A stretch of DNA of 64,000 bases from Choanephora cucurbitarum (GCA_025331435.1 JAIWNI010000033.1:1-64000); one strand, 5' to 3'. Positions 1 through 12,255 are shown, numbered from the stretch's first letter. Numbers and translations are program-made. The notes: generated from the letters alone by a model not told the origin.

Positions 1-1
1 A

Positions 2-469
2 TCTAATGACGAGAATGACAAAGCAATAAGAACAGCAGTAACTGATAAGTTACCTTGGACCAACCCTAACCAAGCAGAAAGCACAGACTCGCTTCAGACT
101 TTGTTGAAGCAATACCAACAACATACAAATCGCCGTAATGTCGTCAGTATACATCGTCCTCATCCTCGTCTGACGGCAGGAACTCCTATATCCATCCGTT
201 TTCAATCACCTACAAACAAAGTCAAAGCTAAATTCGATTATACAATTGATCATCGAACACCATGTGAAGGCCCTACTGAGATCTACCTTCCATCCTGCCA
301 CTTTCCATTACCACCTACTGAAACAAATGTGAAGGCAACACATGGTCATTGGAAGATTTACACTTGCCAAGAGCATTATTGGATTATGCACTGGTTTATT
401 GATGAACGCTTTAAACAAGAAGAAGATGGGCTGGCCAGTTTATCGATAGAGGGTATCTTGGCTATTTGA
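2..469 (+). CDS. Glycoside hydrolase family 5 (glucosylceramidase/steryl-glucosidase type), C-terminal part
   Basis: The reading frame is open from the left edge of the window, so the 5' part, including the catalytic barrel, lies outside. The visible 155 residues match the C-terminal beta-sandwich found in fungal GH5 enzymes of the endoglycoceramidase/EGCrP type. The cues are RPHPRLTAGTP followed by an aromatic-rich beta segment, then PTEIYLPSCHFP and a closing W-rich strand. Family members hydrolyse glucosylceramide or steryl glucoside in the cytoplasm or vacuole. No catalytic Glu is in view, so substrate and activity cannot be judged. The stop codon lies 8 nt inside the 3' end of the convergent BAG-family gene. 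Family assignment is by motif only. Confidence 0.6.
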   Translation, partial: SNDENDKAIRTAVTDKLPWTNPNQAESTDSLQTLLKQYQQHTNRRNVVSIHRPHPRLTAGTPISIRFQSPTNKVKAKFDYTIDHRTPCEGPTEIYLPSCHFPLPPTETNVKATHGHWKIYTCQEHYWIMHWFIDERFKQEEDGLASLSIEGILAI

Positions 470-1161
470 GCTTCTGCTGAATGCTATCAATCAGATCCAA
501 TAAAAATTCTGTCTCTTGTACATTCTTCTTTCTCTCTGCCCTTTCTGTATCACTGATTTGTGTCATAGCATCCAGTTGATACATCATATGCATCAATTGT
601 TCATGAATGTATTTGCCATACATAGTGAGTTTTTTTGTTCTTTCTGGGTTATCTCCTCCAATACTATGCTCTTCTACTTGTTTTTGATAGCGTTGAATGT
701 CTGGCTTCAAGACCGATTCGCGTCTGTTTCTTAGCCAAAGCAAACGAACAGATACAGGAGCATCTGGCTGAGGTTGTGTATTTGAAGGTGGAATATGATT
801 CTAATAGAAATAAGTTAGACTCACTTCCCTTGTCATACCATCACTGCATTTACTTTTGACCCCATTATTAGAATCTTGGACCCATGTGTAATTTTGTAAT
901 TCTTCAATAGCATTTTATCGTCTTTGAGTATGGCTATGCTTTTTGTTTTTTTTTTTACAAAATAAGCTCAGTATTTTCCTTGGCAAGCCAAGTCGACACA
1001 TCAATACCTCCATGAGCCAACAGTTTTATGAATCTCGAGTCGATCTCGGTCCAAGCTTGACATCTCAACCTCAGGTCATTGACTGTTAAGCTATCAAACT
1101 CTTCTTGACTTAATTCTATTGATAGTTTTTGTGTACCCCATTTCACTTCAAACGAAACCAT
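462..1161 (-). CDS. BAG-family Hsp70 co-chaperone with N-terminal ubiquitin-like domain
   Basis: Three exons, 1161-1008, 933-854 and 800-462, join in frame to 190 residues (introns 934-1007 and 801-853, both GT-AG). The N-terminus is a ubiquitin-like fold that ends with AILKDDKMLLKNY and HGSKILIMGSK, the usual closing strands of BAG1-type UBL domains. The C-terminal third is a helical BAG domain (about residues 100-190) with the ERKKNVQETEFLLDLIDSIQ helix that contacts the Hsp70 ATPase domain. The protein is expected to be a nucleotide-exchange factor for Hsp70 with possible proteasome contact. It is compact, like fission-yeast bag101, but no membrane anchor is seen. The 3' end overlaps the convergent GH5 gene by 8 nt. 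Confidence 0.82.
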
Positions 1162-1226
1162 AATATGGATAACAGGTCAAAAAAAATGAAAAATTAAAAA
1201 AAGCAAGATAGGTTTGTATGCGCATT

Positions 1227-3588
1227 TTAATAAGCAGTAGGCTCAAATAGGTGACTTAGCATTTTGTCTACCTTATCTCTATCATATCGAATGTACTTGG
1301 CAGGGTTCTTTGAAAAGTCAGTATTTTGGTACTTGTCCAAAAATCGACCATACATGGGCACTATGACATTCTTGACGTCGCGGATTACCTGGTTTCTCAG
1401 TTCTTGATCAGGAATAGCATAACTTTGTTGAGCACGACTGATTTCTTCGAATTCAAGGTTGAAGTTCTTGAAGCGTTCCTTGACCAGCTGTCGATCTTGG
1501 CTGCCCATAGAATTCTTGATTGAACCCCCTCGAACATAAGTGACGTCCATAAGGTTTTCTACACAGGGCTTCCAGGATTCTTGGTAAGCATCTAACTGCT
1601 TCTTGACTAGTTTGCCGAATTTGATTTCTGATCCATCATCAAAGATGGAATTCAAGGGAGGAGAACGTATTTGGCGAAGAATGTGGTTATAGTTGTTGAG
1701 TAAGAACAAAGTAGCCAAAGTAGGCTTTTTGTAGCCTCTTGACTTGAGCTGAAGTGTCATAGTCATCTGATCGAGTGCATCGATAAAGAATTTTTGAAGG
1801 AGAGCAGCACCCAAGTTAGAATCATGTGAGCGTGTCGATGTATCCAACAAAACTTGAGCTGAAGGCATATTGTTCCAGCCACCATCGCCTACAAGTATAA
1901 GAAGTGGTTCTACTGTATCTCTCCATGTATAGAGACGCTTGAAATAATTCAATGTCTGCATACGTTAAAGTTAGCACACAATATAACAAAAGATGTTTCT
2001 TTTGAGTCTATACATTACATTACTTGTCATCTCATGTACAGTACCATCACTACTAAGATTCATAGGCTGGCCAACATCTTTTCTGCCGCGTATATCTTCC
2101 ATGAATTCGTAGAAATTACGTAAAATAGTCAACTTAAATCCATTGATCATGTCCTGAATTTCATGCAATGAAACGACACTAGCTACACTTTCAAGATAAA
2201 CACTGCATTCTCGATCGTATTTTTCAATGATATCAAACACAAAGGCTGTTTCGGTATAGTTAAGTCGTTTAGCTACCGCATTCAATTGCTTGCCAGCTGC
2301 AACATATTCTGTGGTGGCGGGTATAATTGTTCCTTTAAGAGCAGCGGCTCGTCGCTGTTCATGGCCCATAATCTGTTCAGCAAACTTGCATTCAGACTGT
2401 AACATCTTTGTGAAGCATTCAGTGTACTTCAAAAACTCACTAGAGCCACGCTCGTAAGAACTGCCCTGGTGCTTCTCTGACATCTGTACTGATTGAGACA
2501 AAGGCAAAAGAGAGCGCTGAAGGAATGAAGATCGAATTTCTACATAGGGCTTTGTGAAATCAACAGCATATCCTATTTCCTTTTCTGATGAAGCAATATA
2601 GGTGGATAGCTGAGAAAGCTGTTTCATGGAGGCAGTTGTCATCATTTCTCGATCTACATGAAAAGAAATTTACAGGATAAGTCTTGAGATCAATTGGAAG
2701 GGAGTGGTGCAATATGTATTTACTTGAGTCTAACATGGTATTGACATCCACTGGGTTGCTCACTGCTGTCAACCATTTTCGAAATAGAGTTTCTAGATGA
2801 AGCATGCCTGCTTTTAGTTGTTGTTTCTATCGTAGAGACAACATGAGGATCCAAAGATTCAGATGGAGGCCTTATTACTTACAATCTGATAAATCGTCTT
2901 TTCACACGATTTTAACTGAGTTGCTTCAATTGCTGCTGCACCGTCTCTTAATCGACCCATAGCCTTTAAGTATGGTAATACGTTGTTTTCATCTGGACTA
3001 CACTTGAAATGAGTTTTCCTATTGGTTTTGTTGTTCTATTGGTTTATGTTTACCCTTTCAAAATGAATGATTCCTCTCTACTAGGCATGTTCAAGCAATC
3101 AATAATGTGCTCAGTAGATTTTAGCGTAGCATCAATATCTACAGAATTTGGAGTTAGCTATTATATGATCAGTCAGATTAAGCAATCAACTTTACTGTTG
3201 GCTAGCCGAGTCAGGTTTTGAGTCGATTTATGAATAGGCAAGATTGAGGCCTCTAATTTAAGTAACCGACCATCAAACGAATTCAGAATATTAACCTGTT
3301 GTTTTAAAACCACAAAGAAATCGTTATCATAATGCACTCAAATCTTTCCTTTAGTTCTCTCTGTATACCAGTTTGTCTGAAAGGCCGTCCATTCGACCTA
3401 ACTGCTTTTGAAGTACATCAAGGTCTGCTGCAGCTTCATCTAGCTTTCCTGCATTAGTTGTAGTACTGATCAGCCATAAGTAGGAGAAAAAAGTAGAGGT
3501 TGTTTAGACAGTCAAATGTTAGTTCTTCAATAGATGATTGCTCGTTTGTTTTCTTTTACTGTTAAAGACTCAGCCATTACCTTGGCAT
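1227..3588 (-). CDS. EXO70: Exocyst complex component EXO70
   Basis: Eight exons (3588-3581, 3465-3369, 3295-3196, 3138-3054, 2997-2879, 2810-2724, 2653-2019, 1955-1227) join to 619 residues, a normal fungal Exo70 length. The N-terminal helix reads LDVLQKQLGRMDGLSDKL and LNSFDGRLLKLEASILPIH, the typical coiled coil that binds other exocyst subunits. The C-terminus has the conserved NPAKYIRYDRDKVDKMLSHLFE ending of the PI(4,5)P2-binding domain, here shortened to its core FSKNPAKYIRY. Exo70 tethers secretory vesicles to the plasma membrane and is a Rho effector. The start was placed at an 8-nt first exon (Met-Pro plus two bases) because nearby ATGs could not be joined in phase. Only 65 bp separate it from the BAG-family gene. 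Confidence 0.9.
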
Positions 3589-4969
3589 AGCTGCAGTTTG
3601 TGTACTGGTTAAAAAAAAAGTGGATTTTCAATACGTTAAATTGCAGTTTATGTTCAAATCCCGTTTGCTGATTCTGACTTTGGTTTTCAGACAAATGACA
3701 AATAATACAAGAAATCTAACTTGTAACAAGAATAAAATCCTCAGATGATTTATTGATATTTCAAAGAGAATGTTAATATTCGAATGTTTGTTACACTGGC
3801 TTGCCCTCATTTTCAGGGAAAAGCAGGATTTATCTGATCAGTGAAAGAAAAGTACTCATTCTTGATAAGCATAGAGGTTATGCTAGAGCTGAAGAAAGAA
3901 AACTATGTTGTTCATTTGGTCCAAAGGAGTGGTGAAAAGGAATCACTATCCCGACTTTGGCAAAGCCAGAAAGGGCAATTGTCATGAATATTTAAGCAAA
4001 GCATGTTTTTTTATTGTTTATCCTTTTTTTTTGTTATGTAGACACTCTATCATGATAACAGAGACATAGTTGCCATGATATAGTCAGACCTTTATGCTAA
4101 ACCTCAACATTCTAGATATATATGTAGAGTGGCTAACCGTAGACCAACAGATGCACTAAAAAATAGAGTATAACCAAGCGTGACCAGATAAGAATGTTGT
4201 CTAACACGATGGACAGCGCAAAGTGTTTGTTTACATGTTGGGTTCCATCGCCCATATGGCTTCATTCAACATGCCATTTCCAAGAAACAACACGTTTCTT
4301 TTTATCTCGAATGCAACCATTTGTCTTTTCAGGTGCTAAACATAAATCCAGGCAGTAATTACGCAATAGTTTACTACTGCTGAATTCATTTGCAACACGT
4401 TTCTTTTTTTAATATTTGTTTGAAAAAAAAAGCGGAAGAATCGGACGTTCTCCGTGGAGTTGCTTTTGTCTTTATTATGGGGTAGTCAGTTGCCGACGAA
4501 TTTTTCGCACTAATTTTGGAAATCCGCATTATTTGCAAGCAACGAAAGGATTTAAAAAAAGAAAAGTTTCTCCTCAACTTAGTCATCAGCTTGCTTTTTG
4601 TTTTCGCGTTGTTTAGTCATTCTCCTTACTTTTCTTTTCCCTTTCTTGCTGGGCATATATAAGTGCTTAAGGATTCAGCCCTGGCTCCTTTGTTTTCTTT
4701 ATTCTAGATCATAGCTTCCGGCCGGAACCTTTTTTTTTAGGCTGGAATTAAAAATAACTGCACCAGAAAGTAAAGATTGAAAGGGTCTGACAAAGTATAT
4801 AAATAATACTAATAAAAAAGGAAAAAAGGGAGAAAACATCGTGATGTATATTTTCACCCTTTTCTTTTTCCCTCTTTCCTAAAACCCACTTTCATTATCT
4901 AGACACTCTTTTAAATTCTTTGTTAAATATCTTTCTTAGCAACTTACTTTCCTTAAAAACAAGAAAGAA
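3589..4969. other. Intergenic region, no gene recognised
   Basis: No coding segment could be supported on either strand. The right part is a likely promoter for the gene at 4970: T/C-rich tracts and a TATA-like stretch (AAGTATATAAATAA) at about 4793-4806. A second TATA-like string occurs near 4655. Confidence 0.5.
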
Positions 4970-5518
4970 ATGACATTCTATCAAGACATATCTTGGTCAT
5001 CCACTCACTCTCACTTACCCGACGATCATACCTTACTTAAGCAACCTTCTTTTGAATCACTGCAAGATATCAAGCTCTTGCGTGCAGCCAAATCCTGTTG
5101 CCAACTATCTGATCAGTACAACCGTCGCCCATCTATCTTGATTCAACCTCGACTTTATCCTATCAAAACAACAAGTAAGAATCCTATCGATTCTGATTCT
5201 ATCTCGATATGTGGCAGTACAAGCAGCAATATGAAAGGCGGAGGTCCAATGCGTTTAAAGCGGTCTATATTCCATACATTCACGAATTTCATACAAAAAG
5301 CCAATAGGAAGATTCGTTCAACACCGACCCGAAATAAGAAAAAGAAGGAAAACATTGTCTATAGTAATACATGGGCAAAAGAAACACGATTTGATGCACT
5401 TCGGCTTTCTTCCGATTCTAGTATCTCTACTTTACATATGATCCAGCCGTCTACCTCGCATTCATCACTCTTGCTTGAAAACTGGTGGTTATCTAGTCCA
5501 CCCATCAGCTCTTTCTAA
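4970..5518 (+). CDS. Hypothetical basic protein, 182 aa
   Basis: Single-exon frame from the first ATG after a pyrimidine-rich leader. I do not recognise the family. The protein is Ser/Thr-rich and basic in its middle (residues 93-128 with KANRKIRSTPTRNKKKKEN), which could act as a nuclear localisation or nucleic-acid or membrane-phosphate binding patch. The N- and C-terminal thirds are polar and probably disordered. No signal peptide or membrane segment is visible. A TATA-like element about 170 bp upstream supports it as a transcribed gene. It could be a lineage-specific small regulator, but no function can be assigned. Confidence 0.6.
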   Translation: MTFYQDISWSSTHSHLPDDHTLLKQPSFESLQDIKLLRAAKSCCQLSDQYNRRPSILIQPRLYPIKTTSKNPIDSDSISICGSTSSNMKGGGPMRLKRSIFHTFTNFIQKANRKIRSTPTRNKKKKENIVYSNTWAKETRFDALRLSSDSSISTLHMIQPSTSHSSLLLENWWLSSPPISSF

Positions 5519-5643
5519 ATGCTTGCCTCTAACAACATTTACTCCTCTTTATGATAGCACAATAGGTTCATTTGTTTACGTCAATTCTTTTCTTTATTTC
5601 TCTTTTGCATCCACATTCATTTTCGCTCTTTTATGTTATATTC

Positions 5644-5671
5644 CCTCTCTCTCTCTCTCTCTCTCTCTCTT
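5644..5671. repeat. (CT)n microsatellite
   Basis: About 14 uninterrupted CT units in the downstream region of the preceding gene. Confidence 0.9.
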
Positions 5672-5766
5672 CTTTTTATTTCTCTGTCGTATTTTCTTTA
5701 ACTTTTGATAGGCTAAAGCAAGAGAATCAAATGATTATCCTCCACACACATACATATATATAGTCG

Positions 5767-6739
5767 TTATGTTTTATTATCTACAAGTTCAAATCTCAGT
5801 AAAGATGTCTTTCTGTTTTGACCACGAACAAAAACGTCTGTTCTTCTAGGCAAGAACCCTCTTGGTTTTAGAGGTCCTGATAACTTTCTATGACGCATCA
5901 TATTAAGCTCGGCTGAAATCATGCGTAGATGATCCGGATTGGATCGGGTATCGCGAGTATAGGTGTTGGTTTCTGGATTGAATCGAGGCTGAGTTGTTGC
6001 CTCCGATCGTCGTCTTTTCTTTGTCTTTGGAATGGTTGGAGGAGGAGGCATAGGAGTGATTTTCTTGTTTAGTGTTAATGAGCGTCTTAATTGGGCAATA
6101 GTTTCTTTCCAACGACTGGTATACTCTTCTGCAGGAGGTGGTGACATGGCACAAGATGCTGTCATGGACGTAGAAGGTTGGTGTGATTTGGAGGAGAAGG
6201 AAGGAATAGATATCTTTTTTGTCAATTGCTTATTTGGGATATAATGACTCTGTTCCTCTTCTTCTTCTTCGTCGTCTTCATCCTCTTCATCTTCATCCTC
6301 TTCTTCTTCATCATCTAAAACTGAAGTGGAAGGTGACCTTGGAATGGACAGAGTTTCTTGTTTGCTTAATGAAGGTGGAGGCATATGTAGCGGTAATACT
6401 AGGAAATTTGTTGACAGAAAATTACTTGATGACTGAATCTATCACGAGAAGCAAAATGATCAGTGTCCATCATTAAGACCTCATTAAGAAAAAAATCTGA
6501 TTTACCAAGTCTTGTTCATCTGGCAAGCTTTCCTTACTGTCTACTGCTATCCAGTTCTCCATATGATCTAATGTAGGCCTCTTTTTCTTCTTGTTCTTCT
6601 TTTGTTTCTCGCGTGGTGGTATAGCGCCATATGGCTCTGGTGCTTGTGCTGCCAATTGCTTTATTATGTCTTTATAGCTAGTATTTTTTCCGTCTGTCAT
6701 AGTCGATATAGGTTGAAATAGAGCTGAAGACTTATACAT
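5767..6739 (-). CDS. Hypothetical acidic/basic nuclear-type protein, about 301 aa
   Basis: Two exons, 6739-6506 and 6438-5767, joined across a 67-nt GT-AG intron that keeps phase and leaves no stop. The first ATG at 6739 or the one at 6700 could be the start. Features in order: a KQKKNKKKKRP basic cluster (about 45-55), a run of about 28 Asp/Glu residues (about 120-150), a PPAEEYTSRWKETIAQLRR helix, a KTKKRRRS nuclear-localisation-like motif, and a conserved-looking end containing LSGPLKPRGFLPRRTD. No enzyme signature is present. The mix of an acidic tract with basic motifs suggests a chromatin- or transcription-associated protein, but that is inference only. Confidence 0.6.
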
Positions 6740-9398
6740 TAATTACAAGAATAAATTTAGAATTTTTCTTTATGTTTATATTAGAGAGTTGTTGGAATAT
6801 GAGAAGAAAGAAGTAGAGAAGAGGAAAGGCAAAAAGAGCAAGAATAAGAACAAGAACAAAAGAGAAAGTAGGTTGATAAAAAATGAGAATTGTAACAAAT
6901 GCGGAATTCAAATTCAAGTAATGCATAAGTTTCCACAACCTTCTGTATTCAAATTCGGACTCTACTAGGCCTTTTCTAGACGAGTTGAATTTTGTGTTTG
7001 GATTTGCTGATCGTTTTTATCTTCTAACATATCGCAAACAAACAAACGAGTTTCTTTGGCTTAAGGAAAGCCTAAGACTAGAAGATCTAATACATGTACT
7101 CTTCCTCCTCAGAGCTGATAGAACAGGATAGGTTTAAGATTACAAAATGATGGCATTCCTGGAAGATAGCTAAGGTTTCAGAAATTAAATCGGTGAGAAG
7201 GAATTGTATTTGACAGAGGTGTTTAGATTACTGTGCATATGGCACGTATTTAGATAGACTCTTCTTTAAACAGCAGATAGGACATCTTTTTCTTTCTTTA
7301 GTAGTCCTGCTTTTAAATTTTGAAGCAGTAAGGATTTAGTCAATAGGGCAAATCGTCTTTTGCGTAAGCTATCAACATAAACATCATTATCTTTCTAAAA
7401 ATATTTTTTCAGTAAGTTCGTGAGGCAGTCATCTTATTCTCTCTTTTCTGTGCTTAATATCATGTATGTCATCAAGCGCAAGAACCCTTTTGGTGGGACG
7501 AATGATCATGTCCTGAAAAGGATTAAGATGATGTTTGTTGCCAATTTTAGGAACGCATGAATTTTTTCTCCCTGTTTTTTGGCCTTTAAATTATGAGACA
7601 ATTACGACCATCATATACCAATATGCTGTATGCACCTTGGATGTTCTTATTTGAGGAGCCGTTTAAAACTCTTTTCAAACACTGTCATTGCATAGCCAAA
7701 ACGAAAGCAAACATGATCCTCGTCGCAAGCTCAATATTAACCGTCGCTGATGTGAATAGCATCTGATTAGCATCAGACTATCTGAAGATTTCTACATCAA
7801 GTGAACCAAAATGATAAAAATCGCGTAATGTCGAATGATATAGTATTATGATTATTCGCTATTCTTAATAGGTAAAGTAATAGTGAGCAAACCATATGGT
7901 TTAGTCATTGTTGCCCTGCTTGGGAAAAGAAATGTTGCAAATGACGAATGGATACGTACATTTTTGACAATTTGAACTGTTGTTATTTTAGTATTGTATC
8001 AAAAAGAAAATGCTTAATTTTGTCAGCATCAATCAACTAAGCTTTAGACTAAAAACTATTAAGCTTTCTTGTGATGTTTGGAAGCGAATAATTTCTTTGG
8101 CACAAAATTTGGTTGCAGATGAAATTAAGCATCGTACCTGGCTTTTCAAAATTAGTTTTGATACGCCTTCTTCTCGTTAAGCTTCTTTTCTTTAGAAACC
8201 TTTACTCACTTCACAACAAAATCTGAGGTTGTTGTAGCATGTAAGTCTGTTGATATTTTTGTTCAAATCAGGAGTTGAATTGTACTTGAAATGGTCAACT
8301 AGATTATTGTTCAATATCTTGTACAACCTCTAGACATTACAAGATCTTTTAAAAAGAGAAAAAGAAATTGGTTTGGATAAACTACTTTTGTTCTTTTCAG
8401 AATACTTGCACTCTCTTTGATAATCAGCATAACCTAATAACTCAATTAGTTGGATTTCAGCAAAAAAGGTTTGTGGATCGCTTCCAATCTGCCTTTTAAG
8501 AACTCGCTTTGAAACCTTGATTGACAACAAAAAATCAACTCAAGCCTGGCAAAACAATTATTGCAGAACTATAGATGGTGCATTGGCCATTCAATCAGGC
8601 TTGGATCATTTACTTTCAGCTAAGTAATCGTATGCTTTTCTACGTCTCTTTTCAACTAAGTTTGATCTATTGTTGAAATAAGTGTAGACATACGTACACA
8701 TTTTTCTCTCAGGTCCCCATGCTTCAAGATTTAACAATTTGTACAAGATCTAGAAGAAAATATAGCCACACTTGAACTTAAACAAGTCTATTGTGCTATA
8801 GACAATAGAGAAGGAAGCAGTTACTCATTTACAGGTACAAGGTTATTTGTAGGCTCAACGCATCATTTCTATGAAACCAGTCATCAATTTTTCTTGACCT
8901 GTTGAAATTATCTCGATTTTGATGCATCATATTTATGCAATTTAGACCTTTCCTTTTATTGATCTGCCGAATTCAGGTCACACACATCGATTTGGCATAA
9001 CTAAATGCTATATGTTTCAGTTTAAAAAAGTGGTGTGAATTTTTTTTTATCATCTTCCTTCCCACTTCATAACAATATGTTTGATCTATTTTCTACTCCA
9101 GTTAAGCCAAATGAAAGAGGCAAGTAGGAAAGAAAGGAAAAAAACAAAAGCATGCGTCTAGGTGCGAACTTGTATTTTCTTTATTATAGTAAAGCAGCAG
9201 GTGTATGATTACATACAACGAAATCCATGTCAATTTCTTTATCCTATTCATGACAATCAATATACAGATAAGGTATTCTCGACTTGTTACAGGATTTCTG
9301 GCTTTTCTTTTTGTCTAAATACTATATAACAACAGAAAACTTACACTACCTTGGAGGAGTGCTGGAAAAGTATACTTACCTTGGACAAATCAAAGTTC
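6740..9398. other. Long gene-poor region
   Basis: No gene could be supported over about 2.6 kb. Short open stretches occur, for example a 56-codon frame at 8010-8180 (+) whose CDVWKRIISLAQ resembles an F-box helix, and an open stretch near 7000-7130. They lack clear splice partners and could be decayed gene remnants or chance. Confidence 0.4.
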
Positions 9399-10632
9399 AT
9401 GAAAGGCTGGAAACCCAGTTCAGATCAGTATGAATCGCTTTATGATCAACTGTTCGATTATTATTTTCATCGTTATTCGAGCGAAATACGACAGTTCGTT
9501 GAGCATAATCCTTACCTTACTTGGTTTATTCCTAAGTGCTTTGAACAATCCCAGCCACTACCTTCAGGGCGTATGGGACAAGTCTATTTAACTCAATACA
9601 ACTACAGAAAATTACTGGTTCGTGAACTTGACCTTTGCATGGTCACGCAGGTAAATAGATAAAGCACTCGAGTAGCTCTATTTGTGACGGGCTGAAACGT
9701 GTATGACCTTTTAGGATCTAAATCAAATAAACGAACTTCCTGTGGAGCTCTTAGGCATCACAGCAACACGTCGAAAAGGTCAAGCAAACTATAGCTTTGC
9801 CCTGGTTTATTTAGCAGCAGAATTTTCTTTAGAGCAATGCATACCTCAAGTAGATCAATGGTCTTTTCAAAAGATTTATCGAACCGCACTTTCAATTGCA
9901 TCTGGCATACGTGATTCTGATAAAGTACACCCTAATTTGCAGCCCAAAAATATCTTACTGTTCCCTCGTCAGCAGCAATGGTCATTCGTAGACGATTGGT
10001 CAATAGCAACCAATATATCGCCTTTCTATGGAAGATATCCTTATTTGCCTCCTGAAGGCACTCTAACAAAAGCATCCAATATTTATTCTTTAGGTGTCAT
10101 TCTGTGGCAATTGGCATCTGGCCTTGTATTTCCTCAATTTAGTCCTGTGTCACCAGCTGTCTATCATATGCTACCCGTGACAAGCACGATACATCCTGCT
10201 TATCAAGAGCTGGTAGTTGGTTGTCTCTCAAAATATCCTCAGCAGAGACCATCGGCTGATTATGTATGCAATATTCTTCTTAACCTTCTGATGTCAGAAA
10301 TGTCTTGCCCGGTGTATAGCAAGCAAGCACATGTACAGAGTGTGAGGGATAGGCAATGGAGTGCTGCTCAATACTTGGCCAGTTGTTCTTCCTCAGTTGA
10401 TATACAGGCCTTACTAATAGGCGCATCTATCACAAAGCGAATGGTGATTCAGATGGCCATCTCATTTAGACGACATAGGCCTACTCCTCCATCTGCAACA
10501 GGGCTTAGAGACACTGAAGGTCTTTACGTACAGAAGAAAAGAAAATCTTATTTGCATCAAGAAAGCTATTCGAGACATTACGGTTATTCGAATGACCTCA
10601 ATGATCTTATGCAAATGGGTTCTGTAGCTTAA
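9399..10632 (+). CDS. Protein kinase-like protein lacking catalytic residues (pseudokinase)
   Basis: Two exons, joined at 9650/9715 (64-nt GT-AG intron), give a kinase-like fold. Visible landmarks: a Gly-loop-like LPSGRMGQVYL, a catalytic-loop equivalent VHPNLQPKNIL in which the HRD aspartate is Asn, a DFG equivalent reading DDW, an APE-like LPPE, and a normal F-helix segment NIYSLGVILWQLASG. Loss of the catalytic Asp and of the DFG glycine argues against phosphotransfer, so a scaffold or regulator is more likely. The frame is open upstream to about 9330 without an ATG, so the ATG at 9399 is used, but a further 5' exon is possible. Its stop is 20 bp from the end of convergent CDK8. Confidence 0.72.
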
Positions 10633-10652
10633 GTTTGAAAAACAGAGTTTAT

Positions 10653-12255
10653 TTATGCATTCCTTGGCTTTTTGGCCATCCTGCTTGAATGATCTTCTTT
10701 ATTGAACTGTTGTGCTTGAGATGCAGCCGCTTTAGAAGATTTGATATCATTATCTTCTTGCGTAATGCGTCTTAAAGGATATTCGATGTTGTGTTGTGCA
10801 AGTACGCTGTATAGTAAAATAAGTTGATGTGTGTGAGTACATAAATGATCAGAGTTAGCTTATAAGAACAAATTTACTTCATAACAGGTTTAGGGTCTTC
10901 TTGAAAGTAAGGATGATTTAGTGCTTTTTCTGCTGTGATTCGCTTCAATGGGTCATATTCTAGTAGGGAAGATAAAAGGTTGAATCCTGCTTCCGTTTTG
11001 TTACAAGGCATATCATTATATACTTGTTTTAATCGATTTGCACATCTAAATAAGGTCAATTTCAAATCCTTTTTTATAATGTTGTTAACAGTATCATTGT
11101 AACACTTACTGAGGAAATGAACTGAGATGAGGATAGTCTGGTAATTGATCAATAGCTGGCCATTTTTCCTCTTTCAAAAAGGATGTACTGTTAGATGCCT
11201 ACTATATCGTTTACATAGCTCTTGTCTTACTTGTAGGTGTGCCCATAATTTCAAATATTTTGCTCAGTTGACTTCGCTGAAACGGGACATTCTTTTTGCC
11301 ATCCATTTTGGCTTCTTCTCCCTTAAAGATAGGCTTCAATGCCAACAGTTCACCAAAAATGCAGCCTACTGCCCACATATCTATGGCCTTTGTGTAATGT
11401 CTTGAACCAAACAAAAGCTCTGGTGCTCGATACCAAATAGTGACAACGACTTTATCTCCGTTAAATAATGGCTGAAGAGGCTTGTTGAATAGCCGAGCAA
11501 GACCCAAATCTGCTGTCTTTACAATGCCTTCACTTGTCAATAATACTGTCAAAGAGCTTAAATTGAGTTATGTGAAGCTGAATGAATTAAATCTTATGCT
11601 CACCATTAGCAGGCTTCAAATCTCGATGCAGTACCCAATTTGAATGAAGGTAAGCTACACCATTGATAAGTTGCCACAGAAACGATTTGATGACCACATC
11701 TTGTATAGGCTTCCTCTCGGTATGTAAATGATAGTGAATGATTTGCTATAAAAGGTGTCAAATGATAACATCTTTTCTTTCCTATGTAGGTATTACCAAA
11801 AAGTCATGCTCAGTGTACTCAAAAACCATATAGATGGCTTTGTCTTCCAATAGGACCTCTTCCAATGCAACTATATTCTCATGCTTTAACTCTCTACAAA
11901 GCTACTCGAAATAATATGTCATTCAACAAGAAAAAAAGAGCAAGGCAGAATCCTAACTCACAGCTATTTCTCTACAAGCTGATTGCGAAATGCCTACATA
12001 GTGATGAGTGTCTCCTTCTCTATCAGGTTTGAACTTTTTGATGGCAAACTCGCGACGGTCATCTCTATATTATAGAAAGGAGACTCAGTTGATGACATAT
12101 AAGACACAAGTGTGATCTATCATTTACTTGTTTCTTGATCGAGCTTTATAGACTCGACCATATGTACCAGAGCTAATAAAGCCAATGATCTCATATTTAT
12201 CGTGTACTTTGGGACGACGAGCATCCCTTCTCTGCTTATATTCCGTCATTGACAT
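10653..12255 (-). CDS. SSN3: Cyclin-dependent kinase 8 (Mediator kinase, SSN3/SRB10)
   Basis: A multi-exon kinase; exon 1 is 12255-12128 and carries the Gly loop [11 protein letters not shown]. Later exons hold [11 protein letters not shown] (the CDK8-specific equivalent of PSTAIRE), [24 protein letters not shown] (DLG/DMG-type activation segment), [29 protein letters not shown] broken over the CDK8-type T-loop, and a C-terminal [16 protein letters not shown] as in fungal Ssn3. CDK8 pairs with cyclin C in the Mediator kinase module and phosphorylates transcription factors and the polymerase II tail. The ATG at 12255 gives a short N-terminal extension before the kinase fold. Only 96 bp separate it from the divergent PCCA gene. 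Confidence 0.93.

Noticed and set aside
3640..3670. tRNA-like TTCAAATCCC box
   Set aside because: No matching A box, acceptor stem or cloverleaf could be drawn around it.
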